In this document: one piece after another, positions 1 to 9,960 of the stretch
How the letters are laid out: the number at the start of each line of letters is the position of its first letter
How positions within the stretch are numbered: position 1 is the first letter of the stretch
NCBI GenBank assembly: GCA_037179385.1
Contig: CM074189.1
Location: 25,791,648-25,855,647, forward strand
Length of the DNA: 64,000 nucleotides
DNA from: Holothuria scabra
Taxonomy: Eukaryota; Echinodermata; Holothuroidea; Aspidochirotida; Holothuriidae
Direction of reading: 5' to 3'
Notes under the pieces: generated by a model
The model's input: only the letters and a program-made list of their open reading frames with translations
Databases searched by the model: none
Told to the model about the DNA's origin: nothing
Translations under genes and position numbers: made by a program

Positions 1-2796
1 CAGGGGGGTGCGTAGGGTGAGATCGCACCCCCTCCAGACCAGCCCGTCCCCCGAAAATTGGGGGAGGGGCGACTGGGCCGGGTGTGGAGAATTTTTGAAA
101 ATGCGGTCGGAATTGTGTATGGAACGGCCAAACGGCAATCTTTACTACGTTTTCAATACTTCTAGACGATCATGTGGCGAAGTGTCAGCTCGTAGTCGAT
201 CTCGCAAGTATCTTCGAGAGGTCTATCACTATTCGCCTCTGTGAATCCGGAGCTGCATTTCTATCAGTCATTTCCGCTCATCCTTTCTCCCAGCCTAGGC
301 TTTTAGTCAGTGGCGGAGCTGGGGATTTCGGTCAGAGGGCGCGAAAATGGTCTGCAGGGGCGCTTCGAAGGAGTTAATATCCTAAGCCTCAGTACGATTG
401 AAGCCACGGCTTTTCCATGGCCATTTCCATTTGATTTGCTGCACATGGTAGAAGACTGCCGTTTCTCTTCAGCAAGTTTTTCTATTTAAACATGTTTAAA
501 TTTTCTATCCATGGGCCTATGCAGAAGAACATTCGGGGGGAGGGGACACAGTTCTTTTAGGGGAAAAGCTCGGCGCCACCATGAGTTGGCGCGGAGCGCA
601 AGAAAAGTTTGGCCCAAGACGCCTCTCAGATCGTTGGAATGCTATTCTATAGCCTATTTACCGCATATAAATAAGGAAAACACCGAGTGAAATGTTGGGA
701 GATGTTGATGTTAATTTTTCTTCGCCTTTTTCTTTATGTTTTCTTCGTTTTTTCAGTTTTTTTTTATTTTCAAGGGGAGGACTAGTTCCCCCCTTGCCCC
801 CTATGCGTACGCCCATGTTTCTATGATCCCTCTATTTAACATTCTAGTATGAAGGCGGTCATTATATTTCATGTTATTGTCAGGTCTTGATTTAAGATTG
901 TAATGTAACAATGGGATACTTTGTGAAGATAAAGATTAAACCTGCTACAGCCAATAGCAACAATCTTACAGGGGGGAAAGTTATGAAATTATTCACCGTT
1001 AGGTTTACATTTTTGGCATCTGGAAATCATGATGAGTACAAGAAGAAGCATTAATTAACGTAATTTACATCATTTGACCACCCTGAATAAGCCATTAATT
1101 AAGTACATTGCACGAAATAGCCAAGGCAAAAGGTCTGTTTGGCTCTCTAGATACCGAATTCGTGATAAAAAGAAGTAGCCTGAACCTAGTTGGCGTATTA
1201 GATGCAATTTGGGCTTTTGAGACGACGAACGTACAGACATAGGCTTTTTCATGGGATTATCGTGCAGTGACAGCCGTTTATCATGAGAATGGTCACTTCA
1301 AGAAAAACAAAATGGAAACTGCTCATTAAAAATCTTAAACCATAACGACTATTATAACAGTTTTATTTCATTTACAACCTGAATGTATTTTGGTATCTTT
1401 ATAAACTCCTTTTATTGTCTATGTTGACAATTATCTCCGACAACAAGAGGGCTATTTGCGCTACCATTATTGTTGCGCCCTTTGCAACATCTTTTATTGG
1501 CCGGGAGGGTAAATGTAATGTCAGTTTGTGTATTTTGTAAGCTTATAATCACCCTTGGCGTGGAAGCAATAAAGTTAGCACAGCGACAAAATTTATTAGT
1601 GCTTAAAAAGCATGGAGATACGCTTCGGCAAAACCTATCCCTGTATAACAGAAGATGACCCTCCTCATCAGAATAAAAGGCAGATAGTACAGCTACTGGT
1701 GGCTGTTTGGGCATTTTGTTATCTGAGCCTTAAAACAACGCTATTAAGTTATGTACTTTACCAGTAATGGTGCAAGAGTAAAAGTTTGTTAAAAACCTGA
1801 AAAGGGCGCCGACAAACGATTTTGGTCCGTCAGGGGGTCTCTCAGCTCCGACACTGCCTCGAGTTCGAAGCATCGCAGGCCACAGTGTTACACTAGCACA
1901 GTATTAGTTCGCCTCAGTTATAGTCAGCTCGTAGAAGTACGGGTTGGCGTTTAACGCTACCGAAACCTTCGCGAATTTAGTAGTACAACACTGTGGCCTA
2001 GTTAAAGTCTAGCCCAGGCAGCCAGGTGCCAGTATTTCTTAAAACAGGAATCAGTCATTTCATTCAAGTTGTGTTTTGTTGTAAAACAATTTATATTTTA
2101 TAGTCCCCGTCAGAACATTGGTTCCTTTTTATAAAGTTTCAAATTGTCTCCAATACAAGCTTTTCTTTATTAAATATTTTGTCAAAAAACAAAGAGGTTT
2201 GTACAACTCTTTAAATGTCGTCAGAGAGCCTCAATTCGTAGGTTTTAGATAACTACGAAGCAAAAACGAGCCTCCGTCACCGTTTAATCGCAGATTAACC
2301 AATAGAAAGTACAGATTCTTCAATAATATACCATCTTTTCCAACTTCCTTACAGGAAACCCAGAAAACAAAATATTAAGCAATACGAGATCCATAATTAC
2401 AAGTGTTTATTGAAAAGGGGCAAAACTTTTAGCACGCTTCGATCGCCGCTCAATACACATGTCAGAAAAAAAGTACCCTTAGAACCTTAGATGAAAGTAG
2501 CACTCTTATTATCGGTGTCACTTCATGATCTGATGTCACATTTGGCAAATTTCTAATTTTCTAATTCCCGTGCACGTGGAAAATTTCGCACTTTAGAAAC
2601 AACTTATTACAAATGTGAAGATTTTGTTGGAGAGAGTTTGGAACTACAGCAAAGCAAATTTGGGGGCAATTGTCCCTACCCCTCGTAGCTACGTTACTGT
2701 TTACTAGAAAGTTTCAGCTAAGATGTTTCGTAAGCAGAAGAGCCTTTTATTTCAATAACTTGCTTAAAACAAATTACATTTTCTTTCATTACGCAG
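1..2796. other. no gene recognised; probable intron or 5' part of the receptor gene
   Basis: No exon is recognised here. The kinase exon at 2,797 starts inside a codon, so an upstream exon must exist, but no glycine loop or VAIK-type lysine exon could be found; it may lie before the window. A Gly-rich stretch near 300-340 is part of a widespread repeat end, not a P-loop. Positions 530-815 resemble a dispersed repeat that also occurs near 61,500-62,205: both carry a 'GGCGCGGAGCG' stretch and end in a 'ACGCCCATG' tail. A 13-bp inverted repeat lies at 1,877-1,889 and 1,987-1,999. Confidence 0.4.
1877..1999. repeat. 13-bp perfect inverted repeat, 97-bp spacer
   Basis: AGGCCACAGTGTT at 1,877-1,889 is matched by its reverse complement at 1,987-1,999. 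It may be a small foldback repeat. No target duplication was identified. Confidence 0.5.
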
Positions 2797-2960
2797 AAAC
2801 GTTATACATCTTATACGAATATTTTGGCACTAACACATTAACATCATACTTGAGACAGTTTGGAGAAATGACTTATGGATATGATACGGATGTACAACGT
2901 GATCTAGTTGACTATTGTATGCAAATTGTTAATGCGATGGTTTTCTTGGAAAGAAATGGG
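2797..2960 (+). CDS. pseudokinase exon: hinge to helix E
   Basis: Acceptor 'acgcag' lies before 2,797 and donor 'gtaact' at 2,961. It encodes 'TLYILYEYFGTNTLTSYLR' through 'VNAMVFLERNG', the beta5/hinge, alphaD and alphaE parts of a tyrosine kinase. It ends in phase 0, directly before the catalytic-loop exon. Confidence 0.8.
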
Positions 2961-5900
2961 GTAACTCCAATTTCAGTTTCACTTTCCTTATTACTTTAAA
3001 TACAGTGTCTCTACAAACCAGTCGTTTCTTTCTTTTGTGCACTTTCTCTAACAGTTTGCTACTTTTTAGGGCTTTCCTCAAAGAACGCCTTAACGCGTTC
3101 CAAATAAAACCTTAAGGAATAAAACGGGGCTTTTAAAATACACCACAAGTACTTTTACTGCGCGCTCTAACGAAATCGGGTTATGTACAACGCACCCACT
3201 CGCTGCGACAGCCAGATCATGATTGGATAACGTTTTGGGTGGACGCGTGCGGGTCCTTAACAAACCAAAAATATTCGTGTTATATGAAAGCCCGAGCGCG
3301 CGCTCATGAGAGCCTTCTTGTTGTCATAGCCTACATACAAATAAGGTGCAGGTAACTGTTGTTTTCTCGTTTAAATATTAATATGCGTTGCGTATATTTT
3401 GATCTTGTAAGCAGCCGTGGGCGTCTTCTCAGTCAGTGTGAAATACTATAGACGAATCCGGACAGAATGTGATGGTCTGATTTCAGTCGGCCATAACTGG
3501 GGTCCATTACCTTTAAATCTTTCGAATTCCTGGCTTAACTGTATCATGGATGGTTTTACACAAAATTGTATCTTGACCCCTTCAATTTCACTGAATATGA
3601 GGGTTTGAAACTCATGTAGACGATATATCAAGTCGAGTCAAGGCTGAGGGACCCCATTAATGGCTGCCTACAGTCACTAAAAACAATCGCTGATCGGATT
3701 CTTCTATACATTTGGCGTTATGGATATTTAGCCTAGGATTTGTAGTTCCAGGACTTACACTCGAAGGTAAGTGCCTATTATCTATTCCGGTCTATATTTT
3801 CTGAGGTAGACTGCTAAAGCCTCCATTCGTAATCGACACCCAGGTGAACCTTGTTGCTAACGTACCGGCAACGTTTTGTTAAGTTGCTTTAAATTCACGC
3901 TTTATGCGTTGAACCAAGTCAAACGAAGACAATAGTAAACAGTGTCGATGCTTAAGCGAGGCGGCTGAGTAGGCAACTTGGTATCTTTTACCTTCTCTTT
4001 ACGACTCTGAAAGTAGAAAATTAATCACAGATATAGGCGACATGCCACTAATTTGTGACGCCAACATTTGCAAAGTTGAACTCAATGTGAAATTATATTC
4101 CTACAGCAACAAAAGTATTGCTGTTCCTTTACTCTTCGAGAATTGCGAAGGGAAATACACTTCTTCTGAGGTTTCGAAAATCGCCAAAATCATGTCGCCA
4201 CAGTGCAACGCCTGACCGCCGGAGACTAAACCATTCTGGGCCTTGCTCTTGCTTTCAAATTGGCCGAACGTTTGTACGGGACATTTATTTTACCTTGGTC
4301 TCTAGTTAATAAATACTCTTAGGATAATCATTTCCCCTTGTACATTTTTCCCCAGTCGCCAGCGAGGATGTTTTTCTACTTGCCTTGTGCCAGACTAAAT
4401 ATTTCCTCAATCTTTTATCAACAACCCATTCGTGAGATGACATATTCTTTACTCCTGGGGGACAGTACTGTTGGGCGCTGCTTTTCGGCTGACGAGGTGG
4501 AGAACATGTTTTTCCCTATAAAGCTTTATTTCCCATGCAAAAGTCCAGGATAAGTAATGTCAATTTAGGGAAAGTTTTTGCAGCTTAAATGACCCGGAGA
4601 TGCTATCTTTTGTTATCTGGGTGCCTTTGGGGTTTCTTCAGTATTTCCGCTCTGCGCAAATTTAAGTTGGAGCCCCGGTAAGATAGTAAAACACCAGCCC
4701 ACCCAGGAATACCTAACGGAACACCCGCCGGTACCAAAGCCAAAGGACTTATCAAACGTCGCTTGTGGAACAGCTGTTCATGTGCTCCTATACTGCTCTC
4801 CTGACGCTCAACATCACCATGGCGGGACGTTTTCTGCAGCGTTGCAATATTTTAAATGACAAAGAAACTTTAGTAGGCCTACTGGAATGCAAAATAACTA
4901 CTTCCCATGAGATATTATGCTGATCCCTCAAAACAAGAAAAAACTGACATTTGTTATTACAATCAAAATCACCAACTTAAATACTTTTAAAAAGTCTGAA
5001 ACACTTCTCTCAGCAGTTTCTGCTCGATTGCCTCACATATTTTGCTTAAAGGGAAATATTGCTTTTAAAATGCTTCAACATAGTATTAAAAGTTACTTAG
5101 CTCATTTTCAAATCATCCGTCCCTAACAATAAACCCCAGATTTAGGTTCATTTCCTCAAAATATTATGTACAAGAAAAGTTATGAAAAATCTTTTGAAAT
5201 GTTGAGTTTGGGGTACACAAACTATTCTTGAGCAACGAAAAACTGGATTTCGTTTTGAGAGAAATTATTTCTTAAGAAGAAGGCTACCTTACTGCCTTAT
5301 TCATAATTATTTTTCATTCTATGCCCCAAAAAATGGTTTTAAAAGAATGAAATTTCCTTGTAAAACAAACGCAATATTTCCCTTTAAGGGCTATGACTAG
5401 AAACTTATCAAATTTATCAAAATTAATATGAAATTGCCCTACCGTTTCAGTTTGCACACCCGGATCTTTTCTCCAGTAAAGTTTTACTAACGAAACAACG
5501 TGCCTGTAAGCTGTACGACTTTTGCTTAAAAGAAGACGCTGTACAAGTCATTTCCATGATGACGAGACGGGTAAGAGGATAGAAGTTTGCTTATCTCTTC
5601 CAAAATAGCCTACTTTAATAGAAGTAATAAGTCCATGGCAAAAGAGGTAAATGCCGAATTAGGCGTTTACCCTTGCCCACAGACTGCAGCTTTGTAGGTG
5701 AGGTGATGTTAGCATTCCATCTATTTTTATTTTCCTCATTTACATTGATATTTTCCTCTTTTTATTGCATGTGACTCAAGAATTTTCAATGCTTTCTTGC
5801 AGGACCAACGTTATAGTCCATGTCATGCCCCCGAAACTATCGTGCAAAAAGAATACCATATGCAAACAGACGTATGGTACATTGCTACAACTATGTGGGA

Positions 5901-8568
5901 AATATTATCTAAAGGTAACTGCAACGACTTTACTAAATTACTTCTCGTTAGAACTATGTTCAAATAAATATTCTATTTTGCCTTCTTTTTTTATAACATT
6001 CTTTAAAAATAAATCATAATAACAGGTATGCAAATATCTGCATTTCATCTTAATTGCATGACAACGGAGTCTTTTTTTTTCTTTCATTGTCCATTCCGCA
6101 CAAGGGGCAGAACTGCCACAAGACCAAGACTATGAAGAAACCTTCCTCTCAAGATGTCCATTACCAATCCCACCAGTTTGTCCTCAACCAATGTATGTTT
6201 CTCCTCATTCTAAATTCGATAGGAAATTCTTTTAGTGCATTCAAGGACTATTATTTGTTTATTTCGGTGAGATGACCGAGGATTACCACAAAAAAAAAAA
6301 AAAAAAAAAAAAAAACTCACGGCAATGAAATAACGCACTCATCGTGGACTAGCTACTCTATTTTACTTGAAGTTATGCTGCTGTAAATATTAACACAAGG
6401 ATTGGTTCTTAATGTTTCGTCTTTTTAATTAAAAATTGCGGTGTAAGAATTAACAAGCAAGTCTGGACAGGCTTAGTTGAACGTAAAAATGCACTTGTTA
6501 CAGTCCCATAGAAGCTCGGTCCGCATGTGCGTTTTTCTTCCTTTTTCAGTTGGGTCCCTCCCGTATCTTATCTTGTTCCCCGCGCCTACTAGTATCGGGA
6601 GTAGCACAATTTAGTTTTAACAATAATCTAGTTGATAACATAAGCGTTAAGTCTTAAAACTAAGCCAATCATTTATTGCTTATACTATTAGAGTTTCTTT
6701 TAAACCGAGCTGCTGCTTCACTAAGCTTCACGATTTTGTTCTTTCAGCTACGACATGTTGTTAGAATGTTGGTTACATGCACCCTTTGATCGACCATCTA
6801 TACAAGAAGTTTATCACCGAATGGCTAGATATTCGTCAAAAATACAGGTTTTCGGTCTTTATTTCTGTTAACGAAATGCAAATTCTCGTGAGCACACCTC
6901 GTAATGTTTTCATATCGTGACTACTTTAGCACATTCATTAGGAAAACATAAGCCGCCTATAGATTTGAACTAAACATTGTTTCATTAAAAACTGTTTTTT
7001 ATTTCTTACCAGGAAGCTGTAACGTCTGTTGAGGTACATAAGACATACAATGAGAAGATTTACTGTTCTGACCGTTTTTCCGAAAATAGTTTGTCTAATA
7101 CAGAACAGTGGACCAAAGACATATCAGATATACACACCGTTGAAGAAAAACCGGCGGTTTATCAGGTTTGTATTTTGTGAGGACTCACCATTGAGTCGAA
7201 TATCTCTAGTTAAGACATTTCAGATATAAGTAATTGATGTGACAACTGACTGAGTGACTTGGAGGAAATAAGTGAAATATCTGAAATGCAAGAATGTCTT
7301 TGTACAAGAACAGTTACATTCTCATATTATTTTCTATGTTTGCTTAATTTATACCAGAATATTTGTACCACTTTTAACAATTCTCCGAGTGTCTCAATGA
7401 GAAAAACCACCCCGATGTTCCTGTAGGTTTGCACCTTCATGGTTAAAGGTCAAGAGCAGCCCCCCCCCCCCTCAATTTGTTTTCCTCTTTTTTGGAAGCA
7501 ACAGCAATATCAAAATTTTCTTCTTAAATCTCTTCAAAGTTTGTTTCACCATGTTTTATGAGTTCAGTATTGTATATTCAAGTTAAAACAAGCAGTAACG
7601 TCTAGGAAATTTCACATTTGCAGAGGAAATGTTGTCACATGACTCCCAACAGCCAATCAACAAACAGTACAGTCTACTACACATTGTCAAGTTGGTATGA
7701 CTGCTCCTGCCCTTAAACTGGGTTAAGTGTAAACAGCGCACACATGTAGCACTGACCAAGTTGTTAATTGATTGATTTAACTGCGATAACAAGTTAATGG
7801 ATGACAAGGAGGGCATAGATTTCTTAGGCAGTTGATAAAGAAAATGATTTCATATATAGACAGTCAAAGTGTAGTTCCCTTTAGAAATATCAACTGGCAT
7901 CCTACCTATCCGCCAATGCCGTCTTCCACTGGGCATGTAAGAATTGGTGCCACAGTTCGTGATTCCAGTGTCCAATGAATGAGGCAGAAGATTCCTTAAG
8001 CGTCCAAATGCTGCCCAAAGGTTTTTCAAGTACTCGTGATATTTTCGTAATATTTTAACAAGCTGTTCTTCGGAATGGCGTATGGATTCAATTCGTTGCA
8101 TAATGTTCCAGTAATCTTGTAGGAAAAAAAGAAAAATACGAGTTGTTTGTTTAAAAATCATGCAAGTCCAGTTATGGCATGTTTTTCTCCCTATCAAAAC
8201 ACATGTCGTCCCTCTACCAGTACTTTGTCTGTATATACAGGTATAAGCATTACGCAAATCTCGGGGCCTCATTTGGAGACAGTTAGTGTGACCTTCTCAT
8301 TGGTACAATGTCTTTGGTTAACACCTTTGTTATCCCAGAGAGTAATGATTTTGCAGAATATTTTTCAGAGGACCCAAGTGTAATACATGGTTTCACCAAA
8401 GCCATCCTTCGTCGTTTGAAACTATTTGTAAAATTTTGAAAGTATTAATCAAAAGTGCAAGTTGTTAAGTACACTGTTTACATTGTACAATCGTTGTCAT
8501 TCTAGACTTCACCATCTGGCGAGGTACCTCATATCAAATCGGTTAAATTACCTTCAAAGAGACTTTAA
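2797..8568 (+). CDS. receptor-type tyrosine pseudokinase, 3' half (7 exons)
   Basis: Seven exons (2,797-2,960; 5,451-5,570; 5,803-5,914; 6,105-6,192; 6,748-6,847; 7,013-7,165; 8,506-8,568) have AG acceptors and GT donors. Their phases match, and after two leading bases they read through 265 codons to TAA. The product covers a tyrosine-kinase domain from the hinge ('LYILYEYFGTNTL') to the end of the C-lobe ('DMLLECW', 'RPSIQEV'), plus a tail of about 70 residues with several Tyr. Motifs that should catalyse are altered. The catalytic loop reads 'HPDLFSSKVLL' where active kinases have HRDLAARNVL, so Arg and the metal-binding Asn are lost although Asp remains. The activation segment begins 'LYDFC' instead of DFG. 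'APE' and 'DVW' are kept. I infer a membrane receptor with a kinase-like signalling scaffold. The ectodomain and N-lobe are not in the window. An open frame with conserved folding residues argues against simple decay. The subfamily is not assigned. Confidence 0.82.
2961..5450 (+). other. intron of the pseudokinase gene
   Basis: No kinase-like exon is seen. It holds a TTAA-flanked MITE at 5,050-5,383. The short frames near 4,040-4,310 have no recognisable domain. The rest shows nothing I can name. Confidence 0.6.
5050..5383. mobile_element. TTAA-flanked MITE (piggyBac-like)
   Basis: The terminal inverted repeat AGGGAAATATTGC (left, from 5,050) is matched by GCAATATTTCCCT (right, ending 5,383). 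TTAA is present on both sides (5,046-5,049 and 5,384-5,387). TTAA duplications are typical of piggyBac-type and some Kolobok-type elements. There is no coding capacity. It sits in an intron of the pseudokinase gene, just upstream of the catalytic-loop exon. Confidence 0.7.
5451..5570 (+). CDS. pseudokinase exon: altered catalytic loop and DFC motif
   Basis: Acceptor 'gtttcag' ends at 5,450 and donor 'gtaaga' starts at 5,571. The exon is 40 codons, phase 0 at both ends. It reads 'FAHPDLFSSKVLL' and 'ACKLYDFCLKEDA'. Aligned to active receptor kinases, HRD is HPD, the Asn of the catalytic loop is Lys, and DFG is DFC. All three are in one exon, so a single exon swap or assembly error would be an alternative, but the flanking phases fit perfectly. 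Confidence 0.85.
5803..5914 (+). CDS. pseudokinase exon: APE and helix F
   Basis: Acceptor 'cttgcag' and donor 'gtaact'. It encodes 'DQRYSPCHAPETIVQKEY' and 'QTDVWYIATTMWEILSK', kinase subdomains VIII-IX. Ala-Pro-Glu and the Asp of subdomain IX are kept. The usual 'SFG' after DVW is 'YIA'. Confidence 0.85.
6105..6192 (+). CDS. pseudokinase exon: alphaF-alphaG loop
   Basis: It begins in phase 1 after 'cacaag' and ends before 'gtatgt'. It encodes 'GAELPQDQDYEETFLSR' and 'CPLPIPPVCPQP', equivalent to the 'G..P' and 'R.P.P..CP..' stretch of receptor kinases. Confidence 0.8.
6290..6314. repeat. poly(A) run in intron
   Basis: An uninterrupted run of about 25 A lies shortly after the exon ending at 6,192. 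It could be the tail of a retroposed fragment or simple sequence. Confidence 0.7.
6748..6847 (+). CDS. pseudokinase exon: end of C-lobe
   Basis: Acceptor 'tttcag'; the donor 'gttttc' is weak. It encodes 'YDMLLECWLHAPFDRPSIQ' and 'EVYHRMARYSSKIQ', the CW...RP signature of subdomains X-XI that closes tyrosine-kinase domains. The invariant Arg of subdomain XI is kept. Confidence 0.85.
7013..7165 (+). CDS. pseudokinase exon: cytoplasmic tail
   Basis: Acceptor 'taccag' and donor 'gtttgt'; 51 codons in phase 0. Hydrophilic tail with three or four Tyr (for example 'TYNEKIYC' and 'PAVYQ'), which may be phosphorylation sites for partner kinases. No domain is recognised. Confidence 0.75.
7166..8505 (+). 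other. last intron of the pseudokinase gene
   Basis: It has no further kinase-tail exon. It contains an antisense integrase-like fragment at 7,850-8,115 and a C-run near 7,460. Confidence 0.55.
7850..8115 (-). pseudogene. antisense fragment of an integrase-type mobile gene (tentative)
   Basis: A minus-strand frame opens after a possible AG acceptor (complement of 8,116-8,118) with 'DYWNIMQRIESIRHSEEQL'. It runs as a helical stretch to 'PSGRRHWRIGRMPVDIS' and stops at 7,850. From memory, this layout (an amphipathic helix pair, then a 'sG..GRP...I' segment) resembles the N-terminal part of integrase-carrying mobile genes common in fish and invertebrates. The HTH and DDE parts do not follow, so it would be a fragment. 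It could equally be an unrelated open frame. Confidence 0.28.
8506..8568 (+). CDS. pseudokinase terminal exon
   Basis: After a pyrimidine-rich acceptor (ending 'tctag') it reads 'TSPSGEVPHIKSVKLPSKRL' and TAA, in phase with the exon ending at 7,165. An alternative last exon at about 9,661 ('TYFHHQDCDKLST' and stop) has a good acceptor and the same phase, so alternative 3' ends are possible. Confidence 0.65.
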   Translation, partial: TSPSGEVPHIKSVKLPSKRL

Positions 8569-9960
8569 ATGAAAGTAGAAGGCGAAAAGGCAAATATCTA
8601 AACGTTATTGTATTACTCTTTCAGATTTAAATGAAAGAGATTTTTTTGTTTTACAGTAATCTTATTTAACAGTCTAAATATAACAGCTGTTTTAAACGTA
8701 TTGGAAGCAGAAGCTCAGAAACGTCTTTTATAAAGTGGTAAATGAAAAAAATAGGATTTTTTGAAAAATTAAAAAACTATAAAAAGCAATATGTTCGTTT
8801 TAATGCTTGTAGAATAGAAAAGATTCCTTTGTCATGTTTCGATAAAATGATAAAATGATCTTTGCTAGTTAGTGCCGTGATGTTTATGTAAATTACGGTT
8901 ATTGTATAATGGTGGGTTTAGTTGAATTCATCACTGTAAATACTTGTAAATATTATCTCTATTTCTCAAAACTCTGTAAATATTAGTTTGTATATTTATA
9001 TATGTACTTGAAGGGTGAAATAAAACGTTCCTTAAAAAAAATCAATATGGAAAGCATAAGGAGTATACCTCAGGTAGGATATTATGGAACCTGTCTTTTG
9101 AGACAGCATTGCAGATCTATATTTATTGGGAGTTTATTGGTAAAGTTTAATCATGGTTTACTGAAACGATTCATGACGCATCATTATAATGTACACACTG
9201 TTAACATTAATTAGTCAAAACAGTGCCCGAACTGAGTAATCACGTAAATAAATAATATGAGTAACGTTTGACCCAGTTGAATTAAGCTTTAACAAATATT
9301 AAGCCTCCTTGACATTAAAACAAATTTAGTTAAGACAGATATCATCACAAACTAGTCAAATATAGCTGACTTATGTGGTTTGTCAATTCAGGCATCAATT
9401 TGACTAATTGGTGTTGAGAGCGCAATGTTTCTTTAGATTTCAACTACGTAGCTTTCAATGATCTTCAGTTAGTCTTAATAGGTGGTCTCACATTAACAGC
9501 TGTTAGTAGCCGTTATATGCTAATGAGGAATTTATTATTGTTTTTAAATGTTTTGATTGATCTATCGATTAATTGATAGATAAATACGATCGGTTTTATA
9601 TTGTCTTTGTACCTCCAAAACTCCGTATGAATATCTTGTTTTATTGTTTCTTCTCTTCAGACATATTTTCATCATCAGGACTGTGACAAGTTAAGTACAT
9701 GAACTATGATGGAAGGCAGTAGCTTTATCCTTACTTGAATGTTGGGGCGCCATCTCTTCCCCACCCCAGAACCGACGCCTATGTGTAAGACCGGTTACTT
9801 GCGTCAATCAACAAATTGTATACGATTTTGATTGAAAAGGGGGGATTTCAGGGTTTGTTTTTGCACGTCTTCCACGAATTTAATTCTACACAACAATCAT
9901 ACCCGTGAGTAAAACCTAACAACCAATGGTCTCTCATTATTTTCTGACGTCATAATTGGT
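8569..9960. other. 3' flank of the pseudokinase gene
   Basis: AT-rich sequence with no coding feature beyond the poly(A) signal and the alternative last exon noted above. It ends where the duplicated segment starts. Confidence 0.5.
9019..9024 (+). terminator. candidate polyadenylation signal AATAAA
   Basis: Canonical hexamer 451 bp after the stop of the pseudokinase gene, in AT-rich 3' sequence. It is the first convincing one; use is not shown. Confidence 0.4.

Noticed and set aside
174..377. Gly-rich 'SGGAGDFGQ' that looks like a kinase glycine loop
   Set aside because: The DNA (CAGTGGCGGAGCTGGGG) is a common transposon-end type sequence. No kinase residues follow and no splice site fits.
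1412..1714. 100-codon minus-strand frame
   Set aside because: No recognisable domain. The antisense frame is equally open and there is no splice or start context.
4030..4210. Frame 'IGDMPLICDANICKVELNVK' downstream of an AG
   Set aside because: It looked like a possible kinase-insert exon. It does not align with any kinase subdomain, and the neighbouring exons already join in phase without it.
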